DNA from: an uncultured Collinsella sp.
GTDB lineage: Bacteria > Actinomycetota > Coriobacteriia > Coriobacteriales > Coriobacteriaceae
Assembly: GCA_902489225.1 (NCBI GenBank)
Contig: CABTZA010000089.1
Coordinates: 1-7,747 of the forward strand
DNA length: 7,747 bases
Direction of reading: 5' to 3'
Of the stretch, positions 1 to 6,790 are shown piece after piece (the stretch's first letter is position 1; every line of letters starts with the position of its first letter). Position numbers and translations under genes: made by a program. The notes under the pieces are model-generated. The model did not search any database, had not been told where the DNA came from, and saw nothing but the letters and a program-made list of their open reading frames with translations.

Positions 1-1071
1 CCCAAGGGCGGCCGCTCCACGCTCTATATTCGCGACGACGACTATCGCCTAAGCTTTTTGCAAGGCAACTTTGTCACGCTTACGAACCTCACCGACGAGG
101 ACGTGCAAAACGTCATCCAGCGCAACATGAGCCCCATGAACGTGTCGGTCCACGCCGTGAGCCCAGACGTCCGCCGTCGTATGATGGGCCGCAACGCCCA
201 GCGGGGCATGGACGTACTCAAGGCCATCATGGCCGCCGGCATCGAGATTCACGCGCAGATCGTGTTGTGCCCCGGCATGAACGACGGCGAGGAGCTGGAA
301 AAGACTCTGCGCTTTTGCGAGGAGCACGAGCAGATCACAAGCCTGGGCATTGTGCCGCTCGGTTTTACCAAGCACCAAAACCGCTTTAGCTGGTCATACA
401 GCGACAAGCCCGAGCTGGCGCGCGAAACCATTGCCATGATACGACCGTTCCAGGACCGCGCCTATGAGCGCTTTGGCCGCCACACCTTCCAGATGAGCGA
501 CGAGTTCTATCTGGACGCCGGCATCGATCCTCCCGAGGCGGACTTTTACGACGGTTACCCGCAGTACTACGACGGTATCGGTATGATCCGCTCGTATCTG
601 GACGAGACCGATGACGTGCTGTCCGCCGATGCCGAACGCCTGCGTCGCGTTCGCGAGGCAATCGCCGCCCGTGGCCAGCGTCTGCTGTGCCTCTCGGGCG
701 CCAGCGCACGCGATACCGTGGCCCGCTTCGTGGAGTCTCCACAGGGCCTTTCCGGCACCGTCACGGCCATCAAAAACCGCTACTTCGGCGGCAACGTGGA
801 CGTGACCGGCCTCATCGCCGCGAGCGACATCCTGGAGCAGCTGCCGCAAGATCTGTCGGGGGTTATGCTCTTTGTGCCTAAGCTCATGTTCAACGCTGAC
901 GGCATGACGCTTGACGAGTATCATCGTGACGATTTACTCGCAAGCCTTACCAGTCGCGGCGCCGAGGTTCATGTGGTGTCGACCATGCCGCATGAGCTGC
1001 TCGATACCCTGGAGCACATCCTTGGCATTGTGCCTGCCGACTCTACTAATTCCACTGACCCTACCCATTAA
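1..1071 (+). CDS. DUF512 domain radical SAM protein (3' part; start lies outside window)
   Basis: The reading frame is open from base 1 to the TAA at 1069-1071, giving 356 visible residues. The in-frame TTG at 58 is not the start, because conserved sequence continues upstream of it. The fragment opens with PKGGRSTLYIRDDDYRLSFL and then GNFVTLTNL, which in this family follows directly after the CxxxCxFC radical SAM cluster. Those cysteines should therefore lie just off the left edge, preceded by a PDZ-like domain. Visible parts are the rest of the radical SAM barrel (NVSVHA; QIVLCPGMNDGEEL at about residues 88-101) and the DUF512 region, with a DEFYLDAGIDPPEADFYDGY stretch, GIGMIR, NRYFGGNVDVTGL and a late FVPKLMFN. 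The family is usually about 430-450 residues, so roughly 80-100 are missing. Members are presumed S-adenosylmethionine-dependent oxidoreductases of unknown substrate. Ten bases separate it from der, a neighbour it often has in Clostridia. Family assignment is firm; function is unknown. Confidence 0.9.
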   Translation, partial: PKGGRSTLYIRDDDYRLSFLQGNFVTLTNLTDEDVQNVIQRNMSPMNVSVHAVSPDVRRRMMGRNAQRGMDVLKAIMAAGIEIHAQIVLCPGMNDGEELEKTLRFCEEHEQITSLGIVPLGFTKHQNRFSWSYSDKPELARETIAMIRPFQDRAYERFGRHTFQMSDEFYLDAGIDPPEADFYDGYPQYYDGIGMIRSYLDETDDVLSADAERLRRVREAIAARGQRLLCLSGASARDTVARFVESPQGLSGTVTAIKNRYFGGNVDVTGLIAASDILEQLPQDLSGVMLFVPKLMFNADGMTLDEYHRDDLLASLTSRGAEVHVVSTMPHELLDTLEHILGIVPADSTNSTDPTH

Positions 1072-1076
1072 AGGAG
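1071..1076 (+). promoter_or_regulatory. Ribosome binding site of der
   Basis: AAGGAG begins on the last base of the preceding stop codon and leaves 5 bases before the ATG at 1082. It fixes the der start at 1082 rather than at in-frame codons further upstream, since translation from 911 would add 57 residues that match nothing in the family. Confidence 0.8.
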
Positions 1077-1081
1077 AGCAG

Positions 1082-2416
1082 ATGAAACCTATCGTCGCCG
1101 TCGTCGGACGCCCCAACGTGGGCAAGTCCACGCTCGTTAACCGCCTGGCCCAAACCTCGGACGCCATTGTCCACGAGTCCCGCGGCGTCACGCGCGACCG
1201 CTCGTATCACACGGCCGATTGGAACGGCCGCGAGTTCACCATCGTCGACACGGGCGGTATCGAGCCGCTCAAGAGCGACGACGTCTTTGCCACGTCCATC
1301 CGCGACCAGGCGCTCGCCGCCGCCGAGGAAGCCGCCGTCATCCTGTTTGTGGTCGACGGCCGCACCGGCGTCACCGAGGAGGACGAGTCGGTCGCACGCA
1401 TGCTCAAGCGCTGCGACAAGCCGGTCTTTCTGCTGGTGAACAAGCTCGATAACCCCGATCGCGAGAACGACAGCATCTGGGAGTTCTATTCGCTCGGCAT
1501 CGGCGAGCCCACGCCGCTCTCGGCCCTTCACGGCCATGGCACGGGCGACCTGCTCGACGACATCGTCGCTCTGCTTCCCGAGGAAGAGGACGAGGTCGCC
1601 GATGAGTTCCCCGACGCGCTGAACGTCGCCATCATCGGCCGCCCCAATGCCGGTAAGTCGTCGCTGTTCAACCGCATCCTGGGTGCCGACCGCTCCATCA
1701 TGTCCAACATTGCCGGCACGACGCGCGACGCCATCGATACGGTCGTGGAGCGCAACGGCAAGCATTACCGCATGGTCGACACCGCGGGCATTCGCAAGAA
1801 GAGCACCGTGTACGAGAACATCGAGTACTACTCCATGGTCCGCGGCCTGCGCGCCATCGACCGCGCCGACGTAGCGCTGCTCGTCGTCGACGCCTCCGTG
1901 GGCGTCACCGAGCAGGACCAGAAGGTCATGGGCTTGGCCATCGAGCGCGGCTGCGCCATCGTGGTGCTGCTCAACAAGTGGGACCTGCTCGACGATGAGC
2001 GCAAGCGCGAGGCCTGCATGGAGACCATCGACCGCCGTCTGGGCGTCATGGCTCCCTGGGCCCAGTACCTGCGCATCTCGGCCCTCACTGGCCGCAGCGT
2101 CGAGAAGATCTGGGCGATGGTCGACGCCGCCGAAAAGACACGCTCGCAGAAGATCAGCACCTCGCGCCTCAACACGTTCCTCACCGACCTGCGCGAGTTT
2201 GGTCACACCGTGGTGGACGGCAAGCGCCGCCTGCGCATGCACTACGTGACCCAGACGGGCGTCAACCCGCCGACGTTCACGTTTTTCGTCAACCATAGCG
2301 ACCTGGTCAACGACACCTACCAGCGCTACGTAGAGAACCGCATGCGCTCCACGTTCGATTTTGCTGGCACTCCCATTCGACTCTTCTTTAGGAAGAAGGA
2401 GCAAAAGGATGCATAA
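1082..2416 (+). CDS. der: Ribosome biogenesis GTPase Der (EngA), complete
   Basis: Der is a GTPase with two tandem G domains that binds the 50S subunit and is needed for its late assembly. The 444-residue product has the usual length. First G domain: P-loop GRPNVGKS at 9-16, switch Thr37, DTGG at 56-59, NKLD at 120-123, and SAL at 147-149. A Glu/Asp-rich linker (about 166-179) leads to the second G domain: GRPNAGKS at 186-193, Thr213/214, DTAG at 233-236, NKWD at 298-301, SALTG at 333-337. The C-terminal KH-like domain (about 355-440) shows the typical TGVNPPTFTFFVNH stretch and ends in a basic FFRKKE tail. All nucleotide-binding motifs are intact in both domains. The start MKPIVAVVGRP is set by a strong ribosome site. 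The last 8 bases overlap plsY, so the two are probably translationally coupled. Confidence 0.98.
   Translation: MKPIVAVVGRPNVGKSTLVNRLAQTSDAIVHESRGVTRDRSYHTADWNGREFTIVDTGGIEPLKSDDVFATSIRDQALAAAEEAAVILFVVDGRTGVTEEDESVARMLKRCDKPVFLLVNKLDNPDRENDSIWEFYSLGIGEPTPLSALHGHGTGDLLDDIVALLPEEEDEVADEFPDALNVAIIGRPNAGKSSLFNRILGADRSIMSNIAGTTRDAIDTVVERNGKHYRMVDTAGIRKKSTVYENIEYYSMVRGLRAIDRADVALLVVDASVGVTEQDQKVMGLAIERGCAIVVLLNKWDLLDDERKREACMETIDRRLGVMAPWAQYLRISALTGRSVEKIWAMVDAAEKTRSQKISTSRLNTFLTDLREFGHTVVDGKRRLRMHYVTQTGVNPPTFTFFVNHSDLVNDTYQRYVENRMRSTFDFAGTPIRLFFRKKEQKDA
2396..2401 (+). promoter_or_regulatory. Ribosome binding site of plsY inside der
   Basis: AAGGAG lies within the last codons of der (encoding the basic RKKEQ tail), 7 bases before the ATG at 2409. 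It supports starting plsY at 2409 and not at the earlier in-frame codon at 2361, which would add 16 polar residues not seen in the family. Confidence 0.75.
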
Positions 2417-3092
2417 TCCGATTCTGCTGACCGCCATCTGCGCCGTGGTTTCGTTCTTTATCGGAGCGATTCCGTTTGGCCTGATCTTGGGCCGCGTGTT
2501 CAACCACATCGACATTCGCAAGGCGGGCTCCGGCAACATCGGCACCACCAACGCGCTGCGCGTGGCCGGCCCCAAGGTGGCCGCGCTCACGCTGCTGCTC
2601 GACTGCCTTAAGGGCGCCATCTGCGTCCTTATCGCGCGTCCGCTCATCGCGAGCGTGGGTTATGGCTTCCCTGTGAGCATCATGGCTCCCGGAGCCGCTG
2701 GCGACTGGATGCTCGGCGTCATTTGCCTGGCTGCCGTGTGGGGCCACATCTTCTCGCCCTACCTTAACTTCCACGGCGGTAAGGGTATCGCCGTGGGCCT
2801 GGGCGTCATCCTCGCCTGGTACTGGCCCATCGGACTTTCGCTGTTGGGCATGTTTATCGTGGCCGTTGCCATCACCAAGTACGTGTCGGTGGGCTCACTT
2901 GCCGCCGCCATCGGTCTTCCCATCGCTGCCTGCGCGGTCTTTCCGTACAGCAGCCTGGGCCTCAAGTTTTGCATGGCGCTAATCGGCATCACCGTGGTGT
3001 GGGCCCATCGCGCGAACATCAAAAAGCTCATGACCGGTAAGGAGTCCAAGCTCTCGTTTACCAAGCGCGTCACCGAGCCCGACGATAAGTAG
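2409..3092 (+). CDS. plsY: Acyl-phosphate:glycerol-3-phosphate acyltransferase PlsY
   Basis: PlsY is an integral membrane enzyme that transfers an acyl group from acyl-phosphate (made by PlsX) to position 1 of glycerol-3-phosphate, giving lysophosphatidic acid, the first step of phospholipid synthesis. The product is 227 residues, a little longer than the common 195-215, with an extra loop around 84-100. All three family motifs are visible: motif 1 GSGNIGTTNALR at 40-51 with the essential Ser41 and Arg51; motif 2, the glycine-rich HGGKG at 122-126; motif 3, HRANIKKLMTGKE at 200-212 with conserved His200, Asn203 and Glu212. Hydrophobic stretches near 4-29, 57-82, 101-116, 127-155 and 161-199 fit the known multi-pass topology. 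It overlaps der by 8 bases and is followed 9 bases later by gpsA, which makes its glycerol-3-phosphate substrate. plsX is not in the window. Confidence 0.97.
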   Translation: MHNPILLTAICAVVSFFIGAIPFGLILGRVFNHIDIRKAGSGNIGTTNALRVAGPKVAALTLLLDCLKGAICVLIARPLIASVGYGFPVSIMAPGAAGDWMLGVICLAAVWGHIFSPYLNFHGGKGIAVGLGVILAWYWPIGLSLLGMFIVAVAITKYVSVGSLAAAIGLPIAACAVFPYSSLGLKFCMALIGITVVWAHRANIKKLMTGKESKLSFTKRVTEPDDK

Positions 3093-3101
3093 GAGAGAGT
3101 C

Positions 3102-4109
3102 ATGAATGTTGCGCTGATTGGTTCCGGCTCCTGGGGAACCGCCGTCGCCGGCCTTGCCGCCGCGCGAGCCGAGCGCGTGACCATGTGGGCCCATAGCGAG
3201 CAGACGGCCGCCGGCATTAACGGTGAGCATCGCAACCCCCGCTATCTGGTGGACTACGTGCTGCCGGAAAACGTTGTCGCCACGACCGAGCTCGCCCAGG
3301 CGCTCGACGGCGTCGAAGCCATCATCTTTGCCGTGCCTTCGACGCACCTGCGCGACGTCTGCCACCAGGCGGCGCCGTTCATCGCGGACGAGACGCCGGT
3401 TCTGTGCCTCACCAAGGGCATCGAGCCCGAGTCCGGCCTGCTCATGAGCGAGGTCATCGCCAGCGAGATCGGCAACGAGTCGCGCGTGGCGGCGCTTTCG
3501 GGCCCCAACCATGCCGAGGAAATCTGCCGCGGCGGGCTTTCGGCCGCCGTCATCGCCAGTGAAGACCAGCAGGTGGGGGAGACCTTTAAGGAGCTGTTGC
3601 TTTCCACGGCCTTCCGCATCTACCTGTCGCAGGACATGACGGGCGTCGAGGTCTGCGGCGCCATGAAAAACGTCATCGCTATCGTATGCGGCATCTCCGC
3701 CGGCTCGGGTGCGGGCGACAACACGCTTGCTCTTATCATGACGCGCGGCCTGGCAGAGATCAGCCGCCTGGTGCACGCCCGCGGCGGTCAGGCCATGACT
3801 TGCATGGGACTTGCCGGCATGGGCGACCTTATCGCCACCTGCACCTCCGAGCATTCGCGCAACCGCACCTTTGGCTTCGAGTTTGCCCACGGCGTGTCGC
3901 TCGACGAGTACCAGGCCCGCACGCATATGGTGGTCGAGGGTGCCGTCGCGGCCCGCAGTGTCAGCGAACTCGCCCGTTCACTGGGCGTAGACATTCCGCT
4001 CACCTTTGCCGTGGAGCAAACGCTCTACAAAGGTGTTACTTTGGATAGGGCGCTCGAGATTCTCACCGACCGCGTCCCCTCTCAAGAGTTCTACGGACTC
4101 GCCGACTAG
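3102..4109 (+). CDS. gpsA: NAD(P)-dependent glycerol-3-phosphate dehydrogenase GpsA
   Basis: This cytoplasmic enzyme reduces dihydroxyacetone phosphate to sn-glycerol 3-phosphate with NAD(P)H, supplying the phospholipid backbone. The 335-residue product has the normal size. The N-terminal Rossmann fold starts with IGSGSWGTAVAG (Gly7, Gly9, Gly12 for dinucleotide binding). LTKGIE around Lys106, GPNHAEEICRG at 134-144 and VCGAMKNVIAI with catalytic Lys189 follow. The C-terminal helical domain holds SGAGDNTLALIMTRGLAEI (202-220) and GLAGMGDLIATCTSEHSRNR (236-255), the family signature. The ATG at 3102 sits 6 bases after AGGAG (3091-3095), which overlaps the plsY stop codon. Pairing with plsY puts production and use of glycerol-3-phosphate on one transcript. 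The sequence looks fully functional. Confidence 0.98.
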   Translation: MNVALIGSGSWGTAVAGLAAARAERVTMWAHSEQTAAGINGEHRNPRYLVDYVLPENVVATTELAQALDGVEAIIFAVPSTHLRDVCHQAAPFIADETPVLCLTKGIEPESGLLMSEVIASEIGNESRVAALSGPNHAEEICRGGLSAAVIASEDQQVGETFKELLLSTAFRIYLSQDMTGVEVCGAMKNVIAIVCGISAGSGAGDNTLALIMTRGLAEISRLVHARGGQAMTCMGLAGMGDLIATCTSEHSRNRTFGFEFAHGVSLDEYQARTHMVVEGAVAARSVSELARSLGVDIPLTFAVEQTLYKGVTLDRALEILTDRVPSQEFYGLAD

Positions 4110-4127
4110 CGCAGAAAGGCTACTACC

Positions 4128-4799
4128 ATGGGTTCCATCAAAATCGCTCCGTCCATCCTCTCGGCCGACATGGCCAACCTGAAGGGCGAGCTCGACAAGA
4201 TTGCCGGCGCCGACTACGTGCACTTCGACGTCATGGACGGTCACTTTACCGGCAACCTGACCTTTGGCGTTGACATCCTTAGGGCCGTCAAGCGCTCCAC
4301 CGATGTTCCGGTCGATGCGCACCTGATGGTGTCGAACCCCGACGAGACGGTCGATTGGTACGCCGACGCCGGTGCCGACATGATCACCGTGCACTACGAG
4401 GCTTCCACGCACCTGCACCGCACGCTCACCCATCTGCAGCAGCGCGGCGTCAAGGCCGGCGTGGTGCTCAACCCCGCCACCCCCGTGTGCGTACTCGAGA
4501 GCATCATCGACGTTGTCGATATGGTGCTGCTGATGAGCGTGAACCCTGGCTTTGGCGGCCAGAGCTTTATCCCCGGCACCATCGCCAAACTGCACGAGCT
4601 TACGGCCATGTGCGAGCGCCACGGCGTTTCGCCCCTCATCGAGGTCGACGGCGGTATCTCTTCCAAAAACATTGCCGAGGTCGTCAAGGCCGGCGCCAAC
4701 GTGCTCGTAGCCGGCTCCGCCGTATTTAAGTCCGAAGATCCCGCCGCCGAGGTTGCGCTGCTGCAGAAGCTGGGCAATGAGGCAGCACAGGAGGCATAA
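4128..4799 (+). CDS. rpe: Ribulose-phosphate 3-epimerase
   Basis: Rpe interconverts D-ribulose 5-phosphate and D-xylulose 5-phosphate in the non-oxidative pentose phosphate pathway. The 223-residue product is a single TIM barrel of normal length. It shows IAPSILSADMANL near the start, VHFDVMDGHFTGNLTFG at 31-47, DAHLMVSNPD at 63-72, MSVNPGFGGQSF at 136-147, EVDGGIS at 172-178 and AGSAVF at 195-200. By family comparison His32, Asp34, His65 and Asp174 are the metal ligands, with the two aspartates as the acid/base pair; Met36, Met67 and Met136 line the active site. The start follows AGAAAGG (4113-4119) by 8 bases. The 18-base gap after gpsA is the longest in the window but is too short for a terminator. 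No other pentose phosphate gene is next to it. Confidence 0.97.
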   Translation: MGSIKIAPSILSADMANLKGELDKIAGADYVHFDVMDGHFTGNLTFGVDILRAVKRSTDVPVDAHLMVSNPDETVDWYADAGADMITVHYEASTHLHRTLTHLQQRGVKAGVVLNPATPVCVLESIIDVVDMVLLMSVNPGFGGQSFIPGTIAKLHELTAMCERHGVSPLIEVDGGISSKNIAEVVKAGANVLVAGSAVFKSEDPAAEVALLQKLGNEAAQEA

Positions 4800-4805
4800 A
4801 CCCTT

Positions 4806-5984
4806 ATGACCGCAGGTCAAAACCGCATACCCGTGAATCTTGACTATGCCGCCTCGACGCCCATGCGCGCCGAGGCGCTCCTTGCGCAGCGCGAGTACGA
4901 CAACAGCGAGCTTGCCGGCGTCAACCCCAACTCGCTGCACTCGCTTGGCCGCAAGGCCGCCGCACGCCTGGAAGTTGCCCGTCGCGAGATCGCCCGTAGC
5001 TTTGGCGCACGCGTTCGCCCGTCCGAGATCATCCTTACCAACGGCGGTACCGAGGCCAACCAGCTGGCGCTGCTCGGTCTTGCCGAGGGCGCTCGTCAGC
5101 GCGATCGCAAGCGCGATCGCGTAATCGTTTCGGCCATCGAGCACGATTCGATTCTGGACAACCTGCCGCTGCTGCGTGCCGCCGGCTTTACCGTCGACTT
5201 GGTGCAGCCCTGCCGCGCGGGCTACATAGAGCCTGCCACGCTTGTCGAGCTGCTCGGCGACGACGTTGCGCTCGTGAGCATTATGGTCGCCAACAACGAG
5301 ACCGGCATGGTGCAGCCCATCCGTGAGCTGGCCGCCGCCGCACATGCTGCCGGCGCCTTGTTTCACACCGATGCCATCCAGGGCTACTTGCATATTCCGC
5401 TCGATGTCACCGAGCTGGGCGTCGATGCCATGACCGTTGCCGCGCACAAGATCGGTGGCCCCGTGGCATCCGGTGCGCTCTACCTTAAGCACCGCACGCC
5501 GCTGCGTCCGCGCATCTTTGGCGGTGGACAGGAAGCCGGCCGTCGCGCCGGTACGCAGGATCTGCGCACGCAGCTGGCTTTTGCCGCTGCCGCTTCCGTG
5601 TTGCTGCCGAATGTGGGCCGGGAGCGTGCGACGCTGCAGACCCTGTCCGACAAGCTCTACGCCACGCTTACGGCCCATCCTCGCATTCACGCCACGATGG
5701 GCGACTATGCGCAGGCAGATCGTCTGCCGGGTATGGTTTCGATCTACGTCGACGGCATGGACTCCGAGGAGCTCATCATCAAGCTCGATGCCGCCGGCTT
5801 TGAGGTTTCGGCCGGATCGGCTTGCTCGAGCGGCAGCATGGACCCGAGCCACGTACTCAGCGCCATGGGCATTGGTCGAGAGCAGGCTCTCGGCGCATTG
5901 CGTATCTCGTTTGATGACCGCGTGAATCCTGCCGACCTGGACGACTTTGCCCAGACGCTGCTCTCGATCGTAGGTGCCGCATGA
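4806..5984 (+). CDS. Cysteine desulfurase (NifS/IscS family, PLP-dependent)
   Basis: The enzyme takes sulfur from L-cysteine as a protein-bound persulfide, leaving alanine, and passes it on to Fe-S cluster or thio-cofactor synthesis. The 392-residue product is a complete fold type I PLP enzyme: LDYAASTPM near the start, NGGTEANQ at 79-86, His113 in IEHDS, NNETG at 163-167, Asp189 and Gln192 in HTDAIQG, the PLP lysine Lys215 in AHKIGGP, GGGQEAGRRAGTQ at 239-251, and the catalytic Cys340 in SAGSACSSGSMDPSHVL. The cysteine loop has the long form of the IscS/NifS class, not the SufS class. A small tandem duplication in the DNA adds an RDRKRDR stretch at about 99-105. No scaffold gene (iscU/sufU) or tRNA thiolase is adjacent, so the sulfur acceptor cannot be told from here; iscS- and nifS-like names are both defensible. 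AGGAGG (4789-4794) stands 11 bases before the ATG, a longish spacing. Confidence 0.95.
   Translation: MTAGQNRIPVNLDYAASTPMRAEALLAQREYDNSELAGVNPNSLHSLGRKAAARLEVARREIARSFGARVRPSEIILTNGGTEANQLALLGLAEGARQRDRKRDRVIVSAIEHDSILDNLPLLRAAGFTVDLVQPCRAGYIEPATLVELLGDDVALVSIMVANNETGMVQPIRELAAAAHAAGALFHTDAIQGYLHIPLDVTELGVDAMTVAAHKIGGPVASGALYLKHRTPLRPRIFGGGQEAGRRAGTQDLRTQLAFAAAASVLLPNVGRERATLQTLSDKLYATLTAHPRIHATMGDYAQADRLPGMVSIYVDGMDSEELIIKLDAAGFEVSAGSACSSGSMDPSHVLSAMGIGREQALGALRISFDDRVNPADLDDFAQTLLSIVGAA
5099..5122 (+). repeat. 12-base tandem duplication within the cysteine desulfurase gene
   Basis: Two head-to-tail 12-base units (5099-5110 and 5111-5122) share their first 10 bases, GCGCGATCGC. Each contains the 8-base palindrome GCGATCGC. 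They encode RDRK and then RDRV in the loop ahead of the active-site histidine region. The reading frame is kept, so this looks like a tolerated in-frame microduplication. Confidence 0.7.
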
Positions 5985-6790
5985 TTGTCGCCGAGCTTGA
6001 ACGTGTGCTGCTGGCGCGCTACCCCAAGGCGGACGCCGAGGGCTGGGATCATGTTGGGCTATCTGTGGGAGATCCCGCTGCAAAGATCACCGGTGTTGCC
6101 TGCGCACTCGACGCGACCGAGGCCAACGTGCGCCGCGCTCTCGAGGCCGGCGCCAACGTGCTGCTGACGCATCATCCCATCTATATCAAGGCGCCCGAGG
6201 CCTTTTGTCCGGCCGATTCCGCGCGTCCCCAGTGCAGCGCTGCACTATACGAGGCGGCTCGTTGCGGCGTGAGCATCATCTCGCTTCACACCAACCTGGA
6301 CCGCTCGCACGAAGCGCGCGTTCGCCTGAGTGAGTTGCTGGGCGCTGAGCCCATGAGCTCGCTGGAGCATGTGAACGAGCCTGGGCTCACCGGTCTGGGC
6401 GCACTCGCGACCCTCCGCAACCCCTGCAGCCTGCGCGACCTTGCCGCACGCGCCGCCACGGCCTATGAAAGCGATCCGCGCGTGTGGGGCGACGCCGATC
6501 GCCCATGCCGCTCCATCGCCATTCTGGGCGGCTCCCTGGGAGATTTTGGTGAGCTTGCCATCGCCGCGGGCGCAGATGCTATTGCGACCGGAGAGGCCGG
6601 CTACCACGTGGCGCAGGACCTTGCCTTGCGTGGCCTAAGCGTGATTCTGCTCGGCCACGACCGCTCCGAAGACCCGTTCGTTGATATATTGATGAACTCT
6701 GCAGTTGACGCCGGGGTCGACCCCCGTCATGCGATTAAAATACTGAACCCTTGCCAATGGTGGACTGTGACAAAAGGAGAGAACTTATGA
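5981..6790 (+). CDS. Nif3-family dinuclear metal-binding protein (YbgI/YqfO-like)
   Basis: The product (269 residues) belongs to the Nif3 family of toroidal, di-metal proteins. Databases often call these GTP cyclohydrolase 1 type 2, but the cellular role is unsettled and there is no link to nitrogen fixation. Visible motifs are GWDHVGLSVGDP at 21-32, LLTHHPIY at 61-68, SLHTNLDRS at 101-109, ILGGSLGDFG at 181-190, TGEAGYH at 203-209 and LLGHDRSE at 223-230. By comparison with E. coli YbgI, His64, His65, Asp107, His226 and Glu230 should be the metal ligands, and all are present. It is the short form, without the PII-like insert that makes some homologues about 370 residues. The ATG overlaps the desulfurase stop (ATGA) and has no strong Shine-Dalgarno sequence, so its translation probably depends on ribosomes finishing the upstream gene. 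It overlaps the next gene in the same way. Confidence 0.93.
   Translation: MIVAELERVLLARYPKADAEGWDHVGLSVGDPAAKITGVACALDATEANVRRALEAGANVLLTHHPIYIKAPEAFCPADSARPQCSAALYEAARCGVSIISLHTNLDRSHEARVRLSELLGAEPMSSLEHVNEPGLTGLGALATLRNPCSLRDLAARAATAYESDPRVWGDADRPCRSIAILGGSLGDFGELAIAAGADAIATGEAGYHVAQDLALRGLSVILLGHDRSEDPFVDILMNSAVDAGVDPRHAIKILNPCQWWTVTKGENL
6774..6779 (+). promoter_or_regulatory. Ribosome binding site of the zinc-ribbon gene
   Basis: AAGGAG lies inside the last codons of the Nif3 gene, 7 bases before the ATG at 6787. It supports that start over the in-frame TTG at 6751, which would add 12 unrelated residues. Confidence 0.75.

Noticed and set aside
58..60. TTG at 58 as a start for the DUF512 protein
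   Set aside because: The frame is open to base 1 and the upstream 19 residues are conserved family sequence, so the true start is outside the window.
911..1081. In-frame extension of der upstream of 1082
   Set aside because: The extra 57 residues overlap the end of the DUF512 gene in another frame, have no family match, and the strong AAGGAG site at 1071-1076 marks the ATG at 1082 as the start.
1108..1660. Repeated GRPNxGKS-coding sequence as a DNA repeat
   Set aside because: This is the ancient two-domain build of Der, with diverged codons, not a recent duplication.
1061..2647. A 528-codon open frame on the minus strand opposite der and plsY
   Set aside because: Same cause: a shadow of der and the start of plsY. 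No domain is recognisable and the sense-strand genes explain all the coding signal.
3978..6083. A 701-codon open frame on the minus strand
   Set aside because: It lies opposite gpsA, rpe, the desulfurase and the Nif3 gene, all firmly identified. In G+C-rich DNA with strong third-position bias, antisense frames stay open by chance; the translation shows no recognisable family and has low-complexity His/Gly/Val-rich composition.
6681..6744. Possible internal promoter (TTGATA or TTGACG with downstream A/T-rich boxes)
   Set aside because: TTGACG at 6705-6710 has no acceptable -10 box at 16-18 bases; TAAAAT at 6736-6741 is 25 bases away. TTGATA at 6681 also lacks a -10 partner. Not enough to call a promoter.
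6707..6744. Hairpin at 6707-6728 as an intrinsic terminator
   Set aside because: It is not followed by a T-run, lies inside the Nif3 coding region, and two coupled genes follow at once.
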